DNA of 64,000 bases. Source: RYN-230 sp963851025 (lineage in GTDB: Bacteria > Actinomycetota > Actinomycetes > Streptosporangiales > Streptosporangiaceae). A program made the translations under genes and the position numbers. Location of the stretch: the NCBI GenBank assembly GCA_963851025.1, contig CAWKOA010000035.1:310001-374000 (forward strand), written 5' to 3'. Under the pieces are notes generated by a model. It made no database searches and was not told the DNA's origin. It saw only the letters and a list, made by a program, of their open reading frames with translations. Of this stretch, positions 10,692 to 19,025 are shown one piece after another (position 1 is the stretch's first letter; each line of letters opens with the position of its first letter).

Positions 10692-11534
10692 ATGGCAGCG
10701 GAGCAGGATCTCAACGCGGGGATGAGCCCGCTCCGGGTGTTCGGCGCCGAGTTACGGCACTACCGGACCCGGGCGGGACTGTCGCAGGAGCAGCTGGGCG
10801 CGCGGGTGTACTGCTCGGCGGACCTGATCGGCAAGATCGAGAACGGCCAGCGGGCGCCGGCCGAGGACCTGGCGGCGGCCTGCGACGCGGTCCCGGAGCT
10901 GGGCACCGGCGGGGCGCTGACCAGGCTGCGGGAACTGCTGCGGGACCACCTGAAGCAGCGGGCGTACCCTGGCTGGTTCGCCCACTGGCCGGGCAAGGAA
11001 GCAGCGGCGACAGTCCTCCGGTCGTTCGAACTGGTCGTGGTGCCTGGCTTGTTACAGACCCCTGGCTACGCCCGCGCGCTCCTTGATAACCGCATCGGGA
11101 GTGGCAGCGACGACGTGGAGGAGATCGTGGCCGCGCGTCTGGAGCGCCAGGCGATTCTGTCCCGGGATAATCCGCCGGAACTATGGGTCGTCCTCGAAGA
11201 GGCGGTGCTGCGTCGTCCAGTCGGTGGTGCGCCTGTGATGCACGAGCAGTTAAAGCATTTGATGCGTGCTGCCCAGCGACCTAACGTCGTGCTCCAGGTG
11301 ATACGGGCGTCGGTGGCTGTCCACGCTGGCCTGGCCGGAGCGGGGTTCGTCGTCGCAGACTTCGCGGACGCGGCCCATGCGGCCTATCAGGAGACGCAGG
11401 TGCGAGGGCAGGTCATCGAGGACGCGGACGACATCGCGGTCCTGCTGGCCACCTGGGATAGGTTGAGAGCGGAGGCGCTGCCCCGTCAGGCATCCCTTGA
11501 CCTGGTAGAGGAAGTGGCCAAGATATGGACTTGA
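10692..11534 (+). CDS. XRE-family regulator with DUF5753 domain
   Basis: A DNA-binding protein of about 280 residues. The N-terminal helix-turn-helix spans roughly residues 12-70 ('LRHYRTRAGLSQEQLGARVYCSADLIGKIENGQRAP' region). A DUF5753 domain starts around residue 100 with 'SFELVVVPGLLQTPGYARALL' and continues to the end. The ATG at 10692 is chosen over the upstream GTG at 10677 because GGAGGG lies 7-8 nt before it. Its stop overlaps the DUF397 gene by 10 bp. This pair, with the divergent ATPase, matches WhiJ-type regulatory modules of actinomycetes, in which the DUF397 protein is thought to modulate the XRE repressor. Confidence 0.9.
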   Translation: MAAEQDLNAGMSPLRVFGAELRHYRTRAGLSQEQLGARVYCSADLIGKIENGQRAPAEDLAAACDAVPELGTGGALTRLRELLRDHLKQRAYPGWFAHWPGKEAAATVLRSFELVVVPGLLQTPGYARALLDNRIGSGSDDVEEIVAARLERQAILSRDNPPELWVVLEEAVLRRPVGGAPVMHEQLKHLMRAAQRPNVVLQVIRASVAVHAGLAGAGFVVADFADAAHAAYQETQVRGQVIEDADDIAVLLATWDRLRAEALPRQASLDLVEEVAKIWT

Positions 11535-11728
11535 GCGGCGCCAAGTGGCGCAAGGCAAGCTACAGCAGCGTCAACGGCGGGAACTGCGTGGAAGTGGCCA
11601 GTAACCTGCCCCGGATCATCGCGGTGCGTGACTCCAAGGATCCGGGGGGCCCGGCCCTCGCGTTCACGCCCGCCGAGTGGCGGGCCTTCACCACCGGGCT
11701 CAAGGCGGGCCAGCTCCCCCAGGACTGA
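11525..11728 (+). CDS. DUF397 small protein
   Basis: A 67-residue protein with the full DUF397 pattern: 'WRKASYSSVNGGNCVEVA', then 'IAVRDSKDPGGPALAFTPAEWRAF'. It overlaps the XRE-DUF5753 gene by 10 bp, so translation is coupled. DUF397 proteins are actinomycete-specific partners of XRE-DUF5753 regulators, with an inferred antagonist or anti-repressor role. No enzymatic motif is visible. Confidence 0.92.
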   Translation: MDLSGAKWRKASYSSVNGGNCVEVASNLPRIIAVRDSKDPGGPALAFTPAEWRAFTTGLKAGQLPQD

Positions 11729-11860
11729 CCCAGCCGCCGGGCCGCGGATAGCGCGGCGGCGCCTGGCGAGCACGACCCGCGTGGCCTGCCGCGGATCTTC
11801 GCCCATTGCGGGCCGGCACCCTTCGCTGGCATCAGCGGCCCGGGCCGTTCGCTCGCCCAC

Positions 11861-11877
11861 GCTTCTTGCTGTTATCA
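11861..11877 (+). repeat. Intergenic 17-bp repeat, copy 1
   Basis: GCTTCTTGCTGTTATCA occurs here and again at 18813-18829, both in intergenic DNA of lower GC than the surroundings and both followed within ~10 bp by a CGGCGG or CCGCCGG run. Neither copy looks coding. The function is unknown: it could be a regulatory box or a relic of a small dispersed repeat. Confidence 0.5.
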
Positions 11878-11908
11878 CGAATCGGCGGCTCCCCTGACCG
11901 GGAAGACC

Positions 11909-11945
11909 GTGGTGGCCGGCTTCTGATCCTGGCACCGGCCACCAC
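11909..11945. terminator. Hairpin between convergent genes
   Basis: GTGGTGGCCGG (11909-11919) pairs perfectly with CCGGCCACCAC (11935-11945) across a 15-nt loop. It lies between the DUF397 gene and the convergent secreted-protein gene, so it probably ends transcription from both sides. There is no T-run, which is common for terminators in high-GC actinobacteria. Confidence 0.6.
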
Positions 11946-11963
11946 GTCCGCCCGTCCCCCGGG

Positions 11964-13742
11964 TCAGGGAGCCGGTGCGCTCCAGATGTAGGTTCCCCAG
12001 TTGGTCAGCAGGTCGCGGTAGCCCTGCGGGATCATCTCGGTACTCATGTAGACCCGGCCGTTCATGACCGCTCCCATCGAGTAGTCACCCCAGCGGCAGC
12101 CCCCGTAGTTCGGCCCGACAAAGGCTGCGTAGCAGGTGAAGCCATCCTCAGGGGCGGCCCCGGCGGTCGCCGCGATCACCGGCCCGGCGGGGCCGGCCGC
12201 CCCGTACCTGATGTAGGCCGGGCTCGGGTAATTATGCGGCCCGCTCAGGGAGAACAGCAGGTATCCCCGGCCGTTGGCGTCCACGGCCGTGTACGGGTAC
12301 AGCAGGCTGGTGTCGCGCACCGCCACCACACCCTGGTGAACCACGCTGGCGGAGAGCGCCTGGCCGGACAGTGCCGGTTTGAGGATGAACCAGGCCACGG
12401 CGTCGCTCCCGCTGGTGGTCCCGGTGTCCAGCTGGGCGTAGATCTTTCCGCCGACGTAGGTCGGTTCCATCTCAGCGTTGAAGTCGGCCTGAATACCTCC
12501 GGCCGGAGCCTGGTAGGCGTGCCCGAGCGGGCGGGGTCCCGGCTTCTGCTTGGCGTCCGGCGGGAACGAGTAGGACTGCGTCGCCACCTTGGTGCGGTAC
12601 ACCGCCGGTGGTGCCGGCTGGGCGAGCAGTGATGTGTCGTGCATGGCGTACACCAGCAGACGGTTGTCGCTGAGCTTGTTGGAGTTGGACTCCACGAAGT
12701 ACTCGGTGCCGGGGGCGAACTTCCCTCCGGGCGGAGTGCTGGCCGGGGCCACGATGTAGGGCGCCCCGAACGGGTCCTTGGTCAGCCGGTAGCCGAAGAC
12801 AGTGGGGACGATCCCGGTCTGAGCCGCCGTCTCGAGTAGCGCCTTGCTGATGGCGTAGACGATCGCTCCGTTGTAGGCCGTCGATTTGATGCCGAACTCG
12901 TCCGTGGTGACGTAAATGCCGTTAGCGTCGGCTCCCAGGTTGTCGTAATCACCGAAACAGGGGCAACCCTTGGTCCCGGAATCAGTCGTATTCCAGGAGT
13001 AGATGGTGTAACTCCCCGTGGGATCCTGCGTGTTGCTGACGGCCTCGAATTGGGTGCTCGGGGTGACCAGCCTGCCCGCGGAGTTGAACGACCCGACAAT
13101 GAATTCCTGGAAGAACCAGCGATGCGTCGGTGCGTCGTAGTAGCAGCGGGGATCGGAGAAGAAGTCCGAGGTGGGCTGCTGGAACGCGGTGGCCGACCCG
13201 ACGGGAGCCAGCAACTGCTCCCCGTCCTTGCTGTAGATGGACAGGGCGTTGTTGATGAACTCCATGACGTAGCCGCCGCCCGCGCACAGACCCTGGTCGG
13301 GCGGTTCGAGATCAACCCCGCCGGCGGTCTGGGCCTGCTGCACCCCGCCCATCGCGCTGAACCCGATCTCGCCGGGAACGTTTGTCCTGCTCAAGCGCGT
13401 GGTGGGCGGGTTGGGCGTGGTCGCCGGCGTGCCCCTCAGGGCGTGGGTGATGAGGGTGCTGTCCACCGCGCGATAGCGGGTTCGCCGAGCCGCGGCCCGG
13501 GAGAGGGGCGCTCCCTGGCGCTGGGATGCCACCGGCTTACGGTGCTCCGACCTGGCCAGTGCACCGAGGTTGACCTGGCCCACCTTTTTCAGCGGGACGG
13601 TGAACACCGGAACGTGTACCACGCTGGAGGCAGCCGACGCCGACGCAGGCTGGCCGGCCAGCGGCGCGGTGATCACCCCCACGGCCAGGGCGGCCGAGGC
13701 AGCTCCAGCCAGGAAACGATTACGGTCGAAATGGACTTTCAC
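11964..13742 (-). CDS. Large secreted protein of unknown function
   Basis: A 592-residue exported protein with a Sec-type signal (basic start, hydrophobic core 'FLAGAASAALAVGVITAP', cleavage near 'ASASAA'). A basic linker (~50-110) precedes a conserved-looking body from 'GEIGFSAMGGVQQAQTAGGVDLEPPDQGLCAGGG'. Repeated motifs such as 'CFGDYDNLGADANGIYVTTDEFG', 'RCYYDAPTHRWFFQEF' and 'CRWGDYSMGAVMNGRVYMSTE' suggest a beta-propeller with several aromatic-rich blades, similar in feel to sialidase or FG-GAP-like folds. At least six cysteines could form disulfides. No catalytic motif is recognised. Translation starts at GTG 13742 behind a GGGGGG run. It is monocistronic. Confidence 0.75.
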   Translation of the reverse strand: MKVHFDRNRFLAGAASAALAVGVITAPLAGQPASASAASSVVHVPVFTVPLKKVGQVNLGALARSEHRKPVASQRQGAPLSRAAARRTRYRAVDSTLITHALRGTPATTPNPPTTRLSRTNVPGEIGFSAMGGVQQAQTAGGVDLEPPDQGLCAGGGYVMEFINNALSIYSKDGEQLLAPVGSATAFQQPTSDFFSDPRCYYDAPTHRWFFQEFIVGSFNSAGRLVTPSTQFEAVSNTQDPTGSYTIYSWNTTDSGTKGCPCFGDYDNLGADANGIYVTTDEFGIKSTAYNGAIVYAISKALLETAAQTGIVPTVFGYRLTKDPFGAPYIVAPASTPPGGKFAPGTEYFVESNSNKLSDNRLLVYAMHDTSLLAQPAPPAVYRTKVATQSYSFPPDAKQKPGPRPLGHAYQAPAGGIQADFNAEMEPTYVGGKIYAQLDTGTTSGSDAVAWFILKPALSGQALSASVVHQGVVAVRDTSLLYPYTAVDANGRGYLLFSLSGPHNYPSPAYIRYGAAGPAGPVIAATAGAAPEDGFTCYAAFVGPNYGGCRWGDYSMGAVMNGRVYMSTEMIPQGYRDLLTNWGTYIWSAPAP

Positions 13743-13878
13743 GGAACCCCCCGCTTAATGGAGCATATAACCGCCAGGGCGCCGTGGTATTCATCGCCAA
13801 ACGGCACCGACATTAGGCTCCCCCAAGCCCGGCGCAATAAGCTCCGGCTGGGTCACGAATTGGTGAACGCAGCCACGC

Positions 13879-15234
13879 TTAGGCCAGGACGGCCCAGCCG
13901 TGCGCGGGCAGGATCACCTGCGCGCCGGGCCCGCCGGCGCCGGCCAGCGTGCCCGGGCCGGCCAGGATTTCCCGGGCCCCGGCGACCTCCGCGCGGGTCT
14001 CGCCGTCCGCCAGGCTGAGCGCCACCACCAGGCTCTGCTCCCCCGCCGCCACCCGGTACACCATCTGCTCGCTGGCCAGGTGCAGCATCGTGGTCTGCGC
14101 CCGGTGCAGCCACGGGTGCCGGCGGCGCAGCCCGATGAGGTCCTGGTGCAGCCGGTACACCGGCCAGCCGGCCGGCGCCAGCTCGTCCGGGCCGCCCGGG
14201 AACCCGGGCCGGATCTCGTCGTCACCGCCGGCCCGCTCCTCCTTGATCCCCCGGAAGGCCTGCTCGTCGCCGTAGTAGATGGCGGGCGTGCCGCCCACGG
14301 TGAGCAGTACGGCCAGGGCGTGGGCCAGGTGCCGGTCGTCCTCCAGCCGGCTGGCCAGCCGGGTCACATCGTGGTTGCCCACGAAGGTCAGCGGCGCGAA
14401 CGTCTCCAGGAACCCGTTGTGCCGGCCCAGCGCGTGGCCCAGCTCGAACAGGTTGTGGTCGTTCAGCCCGCTCCAGATCGCCTTCCACAGCTCGTACTGG
14501 GTGACGGAGTCCAGGCCGGATTCGGCCACGAACGCCGGGTAGTCGCCGTGGATCACCTCGCCGACCAGGTACGCCCCGGGATGCGCGGCCCGGACCCGGG
14601 CCACCACCCCGGCCCAGAAGGCCGCGGGCACCGCGTAGGCCGCGTCCAGCCGCCAGCCGTCGGCGCCCGCGTCCAGCCAGTGGTTCATCACCCCGGCCAC
14701 GTAGCCGGCCACGGCCGGCTCGTCGTGGTTGAGCGCCACCAGGGCCCCGTGCCCCTCGAACGTGGCGTACTCCGGCTCCGTGCCCGGCTGCCAGTGCGCC
14801 GGCCAGGTCAGCCGGAACCACGAGGCCTCCGGCGCGTCCGGGCCCTGCTCCAGCACCCGCTGGAAGGCCGGGAAGCCCCGGCCCACGTGGTTGAACACCC
14901 CGTCGAGCAGCACCCGCAGGCCGCGGGCGTGCGCGGCCTGCGCCAGGCTGGCGAAGTCCCCCTCGTCACCGAGCCGGGGATCGATCCGGTAGTGGTCGGT
15001 GGTGTCGTAGCCGTGCGTCTGCGAGGCGAAGACGGGCCCGAGGGCGATCCCGGAGGCGCCCAGGTTGACCGCGTAGTCCAGCCAGCCGGTGAGCTGCCCA
15101 AGCCGGTGCGTCACCGGCGGCACGGCCTCACCCCCGGGCCCGGCTCCCGCCTCCGGCTGGCCGGCCGCCTCGGCGGAGGTGAAGCCGAGCGGGTAGACCT
15201 GCCACCAGATGGCGTGCTTCACCCAGTCCGGCAC
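13879..15234 (-). CDS. Alpha-amylase family (GH13) glycosidase
   Basis: An intracellular GH13 enzyme of about 451 residues with the four family regions. Region I is 'DGVFNH' (D111, H116), region II 'GWRLDAAY' (nucleophile D197), region III 'GEVIHGDY' (acid E226) and region IV 'FVGNHD' (H288, D289). No signal peptide is present. The frame extends upstream to 15357, but GTG 15234 has GAGGAG six nt ahead and begins the conserved 'DWVKHAIWWQVYPLGF'. Short GH13 proteins of this kind act on alpha-glucosidic linkages of oligosaccharides or on trehalose and maltodextrins; the specificity cannot be read. It is divergent from the S33 peptidase gene. Confidence 0.9.
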   Translation of the reverse strand: MPDWVKHAIWWQVYPLGFTSAEAAGQPEAGAGPGGEAVPPVTHRLGQLTGWLDYAVNLGASGIALGPVFASQTHGYDTTDHYRIDPRLGDEGDFASLAQAAHARGLRVLLDGVFNHVGRGFPAFQRVLEQGPDAPEASWFRLTWPAHWQPGTEPEYATFEGHGALVALNHDEPAVAGYVAGVMNHWLDAGADGWRLDAAYAVPAAFWAGVVARVRAAHPGAYLVGEVIHGDYPAFVAESGLDSVTQYELWKAIWSGLNDHNLFELGHALGRHNGFLETFAPLTFVGNHDVTRLASRLEDDRHLAHALAVLLTVGGTPAIYYGDEQAFRGIKEERAGGDDEIRPGFPGGPDELAPAGWPVYRLHQDLIGLRRRHPWLHRAQTTMLHLASEQMVYRVAAGEQSLVVALSLADGETRAEVAGAREILAGPGTLAGAGGPGAQVILPAHGWAVLA

Positions 15235-15403
15235 GGGTCGCTCCTCACCCCTCGGCAGGTCCGCCAGGCTACTCCCCTGCCCGGACAGACCCTCCTGTGA
15301 CAGCTGACGTTCCCCGCCGGGCCCTGCTGCGCGACTGCGTCCAGCGCGCCGTGGCACCGTGAGCGGCCGGGCTCCGGGACGCGGTCGCGTACGTTAGCGA
15401 GCC

Positions 15404-16723
15404 ATGACTGCTGACGCACGGACCGGCCCGGTGTTCCGCCAGCCAGGCACGGTGCTCACCGACCACACGTTCACCGTGCCGCTCGACCACGACCGGCCGG
15501 GCGGCGAGCAGATCGAGGTGTTCGCCCGCGAGGTCGCGCCCGCCGGCCGGCCCGGCGGCCCCGTGCTGCCCTGGCTGGTCTACCTCCAGGGCGGCCCCGG
15601 GTTCGGCAGCCCGCGCCCGTTCGGCCGGGAGTCGTGGCTGAACCGGGCGCTGGACGACTACCGGGTGCTGCTCCTCGACCAGCGCGGCACCGGCCGGTCC
15701 ACCCCGGCCTCCCGGCACACGCTGGCCCGGCTGGGCAGCCCCCGGGCCCAGGCGGACTACCTGAGCTTGTTCCGGGCCGACTCGATCGTCCGGGACGCGG
15801 AGCTGATCCGGCGCACGCTGGCCGGCGGCGAGCCGTGGAGCGTGCTGGGCCAGAGCTTCGGCGGCTTCTGCACGACGACCTACCTGTCCCTCGCCCCGGA
15901 GGGGATCCGCGAGGCGTTCCTCACCGGCGGCCTGCCCGGCCTGGACGCCACCGCCGACGACGTGTACCGGGTCACCTATCCGATCGTGGCCGAGCGCAAC
16001 CGGCGGCACTACGAGCGGTTCCCGACGGACGCGGACCGGGCCCGGGCCGTGGCCCGCCACCTGGCCAGCCACGAGGTGGTCATGCCAGGCGGTGCGCGGC
16101 TCACCGTGCCGGCCTTCCAGAGCCTGGGCCGGATGCTCGGCGCCGCCAGCGGCAGCGACACCCTGCACTACCTGCTGGAGGACGCCTTCGCCGGCCCGGG
16201 CCCGGGGGCCGTGCTCTCCGACGCGTTCCTGGCCCGCGCCGCGGCCGAGCTGTCCTTCGCCGAGGCGCCGCTGTACGCCCTGGTCCACGAGGCCTGCTAC
16301 GCCCAGGGCGCCGCGACCCGCTGGGCCGCGGACCGGATCATGGCCGAGTTCGCTGAATTCGACCCGGCCGCGGCCGTGGACGGCGACGTCACGCTGCTGT
16401 TCACCGGCGAGATGATCTACCCCTGGATGTTCGAGACCGACCCGGTGCTGCGCCCGCTGCGGGACGCGGCGGAAGAACTCGCGGCGCGTGATTCGTGGCC
16501 GCGGCTGTATGACCCGGCCCGGCTCGCGGCCAATGACGTGCCGGCCGCGGCCGCGGTCTACTTCGACGACATGTACGTGCCCCGGGAGCTCTCGCTGCCC
16601 ACCGCCGCCGCGATCCGCGGCCTGCGGCCCTGGGTGACGAACGAGTACGAGCACGACGGGCTGCGGCTCAGCAACGGCGGGGTGCTGGACCGGCTCATCG
16701 CGCTGGCCCGCGGCACCGCCTGA
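15404..16723 (+). CDS. Prolyl aminopeptidase-like S33 family hydrolase
   Basis: A 439-residue alpha/beta hydrolase of peptidase family S33. The family oxyanion motif 'LQGGPGFGSPRPFG' is at ~61-74, 'LLDQRGTGRSTP' at ~90, and nucleophile Ser151 lies in 'LGQSFGG'. The acid residue is probably in 'YFDDMYVP', and the histidine in 'NEYEHDGLR' near the end. Members release N-terminal proline from peptides, or in actinomycetes remove other N-terminal groups (tripeptidyl peptidases are secreted, but this one has no signal). A TACGTT -10-like box 8 nt before the ATG suggests a very short or absent leader. Confidence 0.87.
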   Translation: MTADARTGPVFRQPGTVLTDHTFTVPLDHDRPGGEQIEVFAREVAPAGRPGGPVLPWLVYLQGGPGFGSPRPFGRESWLNRALDDYRVLLLDQRGTGRSTPASRHTLARLGSPRAQADYLSLFRADSIVRDAELIRRTLAGGEPWSVLGQSFGGFCTTTYLSLAPEGIREAFLTGGLPGLDATADDVYRVTYPIVAERNRRHYERFPTDADRARAVARHLASHEVVMPGGARLTVPAFQSLGRMLGAASGSDTLHYLLEDAFAGPGPGAVLSDAFLARAAAELSFAEAPLYALVHEACYAQGAATRWAADRIMAEFAEFDPAAAVDGDVTLLFTGEMIYPWMFETDPVLRPLRDAAEELAARDSWPRLYDPARLAANDVPAAAAVYFDDMYVPRELSLPTAAAIRGLRPWVTNEYEHDGLRLSNGGVLDRLIALARGTA

Positions 16724-16782
16724 CCGCCCGCGCCCCCGGCACCTGCCCCCGGCAACCGCCAGGAAAACTCGCCAGGATAAGT

Positions 16783-16800
16783 AGTTGTGATCAAGCAACT
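16783..16800. promoter_or_regulatory. MarR-like operator upstream of the MFS exporter
   Basis: AGTTG (16783-16787) and CAACT (16796-16800) form an inverted repeat around TGATCAAG, 24 bp before the GTG start of the exporter. The right half, TGATCAAGCAACT, looks like a half-site of the AGTTG...CAACT operators that MarR-family repressors use near multidrug exporters. The left half lacks two bases of perfect symmetry. No MarR gene is in the window. Confidence 0.4.
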
Positions 16801-16823
16801 GATGCGAGGTAGCATGTATCAAC

Positions 16824-18746
16824 GTGTCGAGAAACGCTGATCGCAGCGGCGCCGCAGGCGCCCAGCCCGCACTGAACGGCCACGGCGGCGCACCCGGGAG
16901 CAGCGGCACCGGGAACGACGGCACCGGCGGCCGCTACAAGTGGATCGCGCTCTCGAACACCACGCTCAGCATGACGATGGCCACGATCGACGCCTCGATC
17001 GTGATCATCGCGATGCCCGCCATCTTCCGCGGCATCAAGCTCGACCCGCTCGCCCCGGGCAACGTCAGCTACCTGCTGTGGATGATCATCGGCTACCTGC
17101 TGGTCACCGCGGTGGCCGTGGTCACCCTGGGACGCCTCGGCGACATGTACGGCCGGGTGCGCATCTACAACCTGGGCTTCGTGGTCTTCACGCTGGCGTC
17201 CATCGCGCTGTCGCTGGACCCGCTGACCGGCAGCGGCGGCGCGCTGTGGCTGATCGGCTGGCGGCTGGTCCAGGCCCTCGGCGGGGCCATGCTGATGTCC
17301 AACGCGGCCGCCATCCTGACCGACGCGTTCCCGGCCGGCAAGCGCGGCATGGCGCTGGGCGTCAACCAGATCGCCGGGATCTCCGGGCAGTTCGTCGGCC
17401 TGCTGCTCGGCGGGCTGCTGGCCGCGGTGGACTGGCGGCTGGTGTTCTGGGTCAACGTCCCGATCGGGATCGTCGGCACCATCTGGTCCTACAAGAGCCT
17501 GCGCGAGATCGCCACCACCCGGCGGGCCCGGATCGACTGGTGGGGCAACATCACGTTCGGCCTGGGCGCCACCGCGCTGCTGGTCGCGATCACCTACGGG
17601 ATCCAGCCCTACGGCGGGCACCCCACCGGGTGGACCAACCCGTGGGTGCTCACCGGCCTGCTCGGCGGCGCGGCGCTGCTGGTGGTGTTCTGCCTGGTCG
17701 AGACGCACATCGCGGAGCCCATGTTCCAGCTCGGCCTGTTCCGGATCCGGGCCTTCGCGGCCGGGAACCTGGCCAGCCTGCTCGGCTCCATCGCCCGCGG
17801 CGGGCTGCAGTTCATGCTGGTGCTCTGGCTGGCCGGGATCTGGCTGCCGCTGCACGGCTACAACTTCGTGGACACGCCGCTGTGGGCGGGCATCTACATG
17901 CTGCCGCTGACGGCCGGGTTCCTGATCGCCGGGCCGATCTCCGGGACGCTGTCGGACAAGTACGGCCCGCGGCCGTTCGCGACCGCGGGACTGCTGGTGG
18001 CCACCTGCGCGTTCATCGGCCTGATCGCGCTGCCGCTGGACTTCCCGTACTGGCTGTTCGCGGCGATCATCTTCTTCAACGGGGTGGGCTCCGGCCTGTT
18101 CGCCTCGCCCAACACCTCCGCGATCATGAGCAGCGTGCCCGCCCGGCACCGGGGCAGCGCGTCCGGCATGCGGTCCACGTTCCAGAACGCCGGCATGTCC
18201 CTGTCCATCGGCATCTTCTTCTCGCTCATGATCGCCGGGCTGGCCAGCACCCTGCCGCCCGCGCTGATCCGCGGCCTGACCGCCCAGGGCGTGCCGCTGC
18301 CGGTCGCCACCCAGGTCAGCCACCTGCCCCCGGTGAGCACGGTGTTCGCCGCACTGCTCGGCTACAACCCGGTGCAGCACCTGCTCAAGCCGTCCGGGGT
18401 GCTCAGCCGGCTGCCGGCCCACAACGTGGCCGCGCTGACCGGCCGGCACTTCTTCCCGACCCTGATCGCCGGCCCGTTCCACCACGGCCTCGTCATCGTG
18501 TTCACCGCGGCGGCCCTCATGTCGTTCATCGGGGCCATGGTGTCGCTGCTGCGCGGCCGCCAGTTCATCTACGACGACGCCTCGGCCGACGGCGGGCTGC
18601 CGCTGACCCGCCGCGCCTCCTCCCCCGCCGCTGCCCAGGTCAAGACCACCATCAACAGCACTAACGGATCCGTTCCCGCGCAGCGCCGCACCCCGGGTAC
18701 CTCGGCCCCGGTGCCCGGTACCGGCGGGGCGAACTGCCCCCACTAG
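16824..18746 (+). CDS. MFS drug-exporter, DHA2 (EmrB/QacA) family
   Basis: A 640-residue proton-driven exporter predicted to have 14 membrane helices. A polar N-terminus (~35 residues, Gly/Ser-rich) precedes 'YKWIALSNTTLSMTMATIDASIVIIAMPAIF', the first helix with the family 'D-A-S-I-V' element. Motif A-like 'GRLGDMYGRVRIYNLGF' follows, and motif C-like sequence sits in 'GFLIAGPISGTLSDKYGPR'. A long polar tail closes it. GTG 16824 is chosen; a TAGCAT box 8 nt upstream suggests little or no leader. It is a close paralogue of the exporter at 34914, sharing the pattern 'ALSNTTL', 'FRGIKLxPLxPxNxSYxLW'. Substrate unknown. Confidence 0.92.
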   Translation: MSRNADRSGAAGAQPALNGHGGAPGSSGTGNDGTGGRYKWIALSNTTLSMTMATIDASIVIIAMPAIFRGIKLDPLAPGNVSYLLWMIIGYLLVTAVAVVTLGRLGDMYGRVRIYNLGFVVFTLASIALSLDPLTGSGGALWLIGWRLVQALGGAMLMSNAAAILTDAFPAGKRGMALGVNQIAGISGQFVGLLLGGLLAAVDWRLVFWVNVPIGIVGTIWSYKSLREIATTRRARIDWWGNITFGLGATALLVAITYGIQPYGGHPTGWTNPWVLTGLLGGAALLVVFCLVETHIAEPMFQLGLFRIRAFAAGNLASLLGSIARGGLQFMLVLWLAGIWLPLHGYNFVDTPLWAGIYMLPLTAGFLIAGPISGTLSDKYGPRPFATAGLLVATCAFIGLIALPLDFPYWLFAAIIFFNGVGSGLFASPNTSAIMSSVPARHRGSASGMRSTFQNAGMSLSIGIFFSLMIAGLASTLPPALIRGLTAQGVPLPVATQVSHLPPVSTVFAALLGYNPVQHLLKPSGVLSRLPAHNVAALTGRHFFPTLIAGPFHHGLVIVFTAAALMSFIGAMVSLLRGRQFIYDDASADGGLPLTRRASSPAAAQVKTTINSTNGSVPAQRRTPGTSAPVPGTGGANCPH

Positions 18747-18812
18747 CCAGGCGGCGGGGGCTGCCCCGGCTGCGTCAGCGGAGTGGTCGCCTGCCCCGGT
18801 GACCCGGCCGCT

Positions 18813-18829
18813 GCTTCTTGCTGTTATCA
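18813..18829 (+). repeat. Intergenic 17-bp repeat, copy 2
   Basis: This is the second copy of GCTTCTTGCTGTTATCA (first at 11861-11877). Here TTGC and GCAA flank TGTTATCAG to make a small dyad (18818-18834). It lies in the 279-bp gap between the exporter and gpgS, about 200 bp before gpgS. That gap also holds a GGCTAGCC palindrome followed by six T residues (~18908), possibly a weak terminator. Confidence 0.5.
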
Positions 18830-19025
18830 GGCAACCGCCGGAGGGGGCCGGCACCTGTATCCGTTTACCCGGACGCAACACGCTTTTACCTCAAATCAAC
18901 ATGCCCCGGCTAGCCTTTTTTCTCCGCTTGCGGCGGCCCGGTGCAGGGGGCATGCACCCGGTCATCAATGCCACCACCGCGCCCTGGGCTGATGTAGCGG
19001 CGACCTGAGCGAAAGGGCACGATAC

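Noticed and set aside
16791..18881. A 696-residue minus-strand frame opposite the MFS exporter
   Set aside because: Low-complexity H/R/G/Q composition with no recognisable domain; the plus strand is clearly a transporter.
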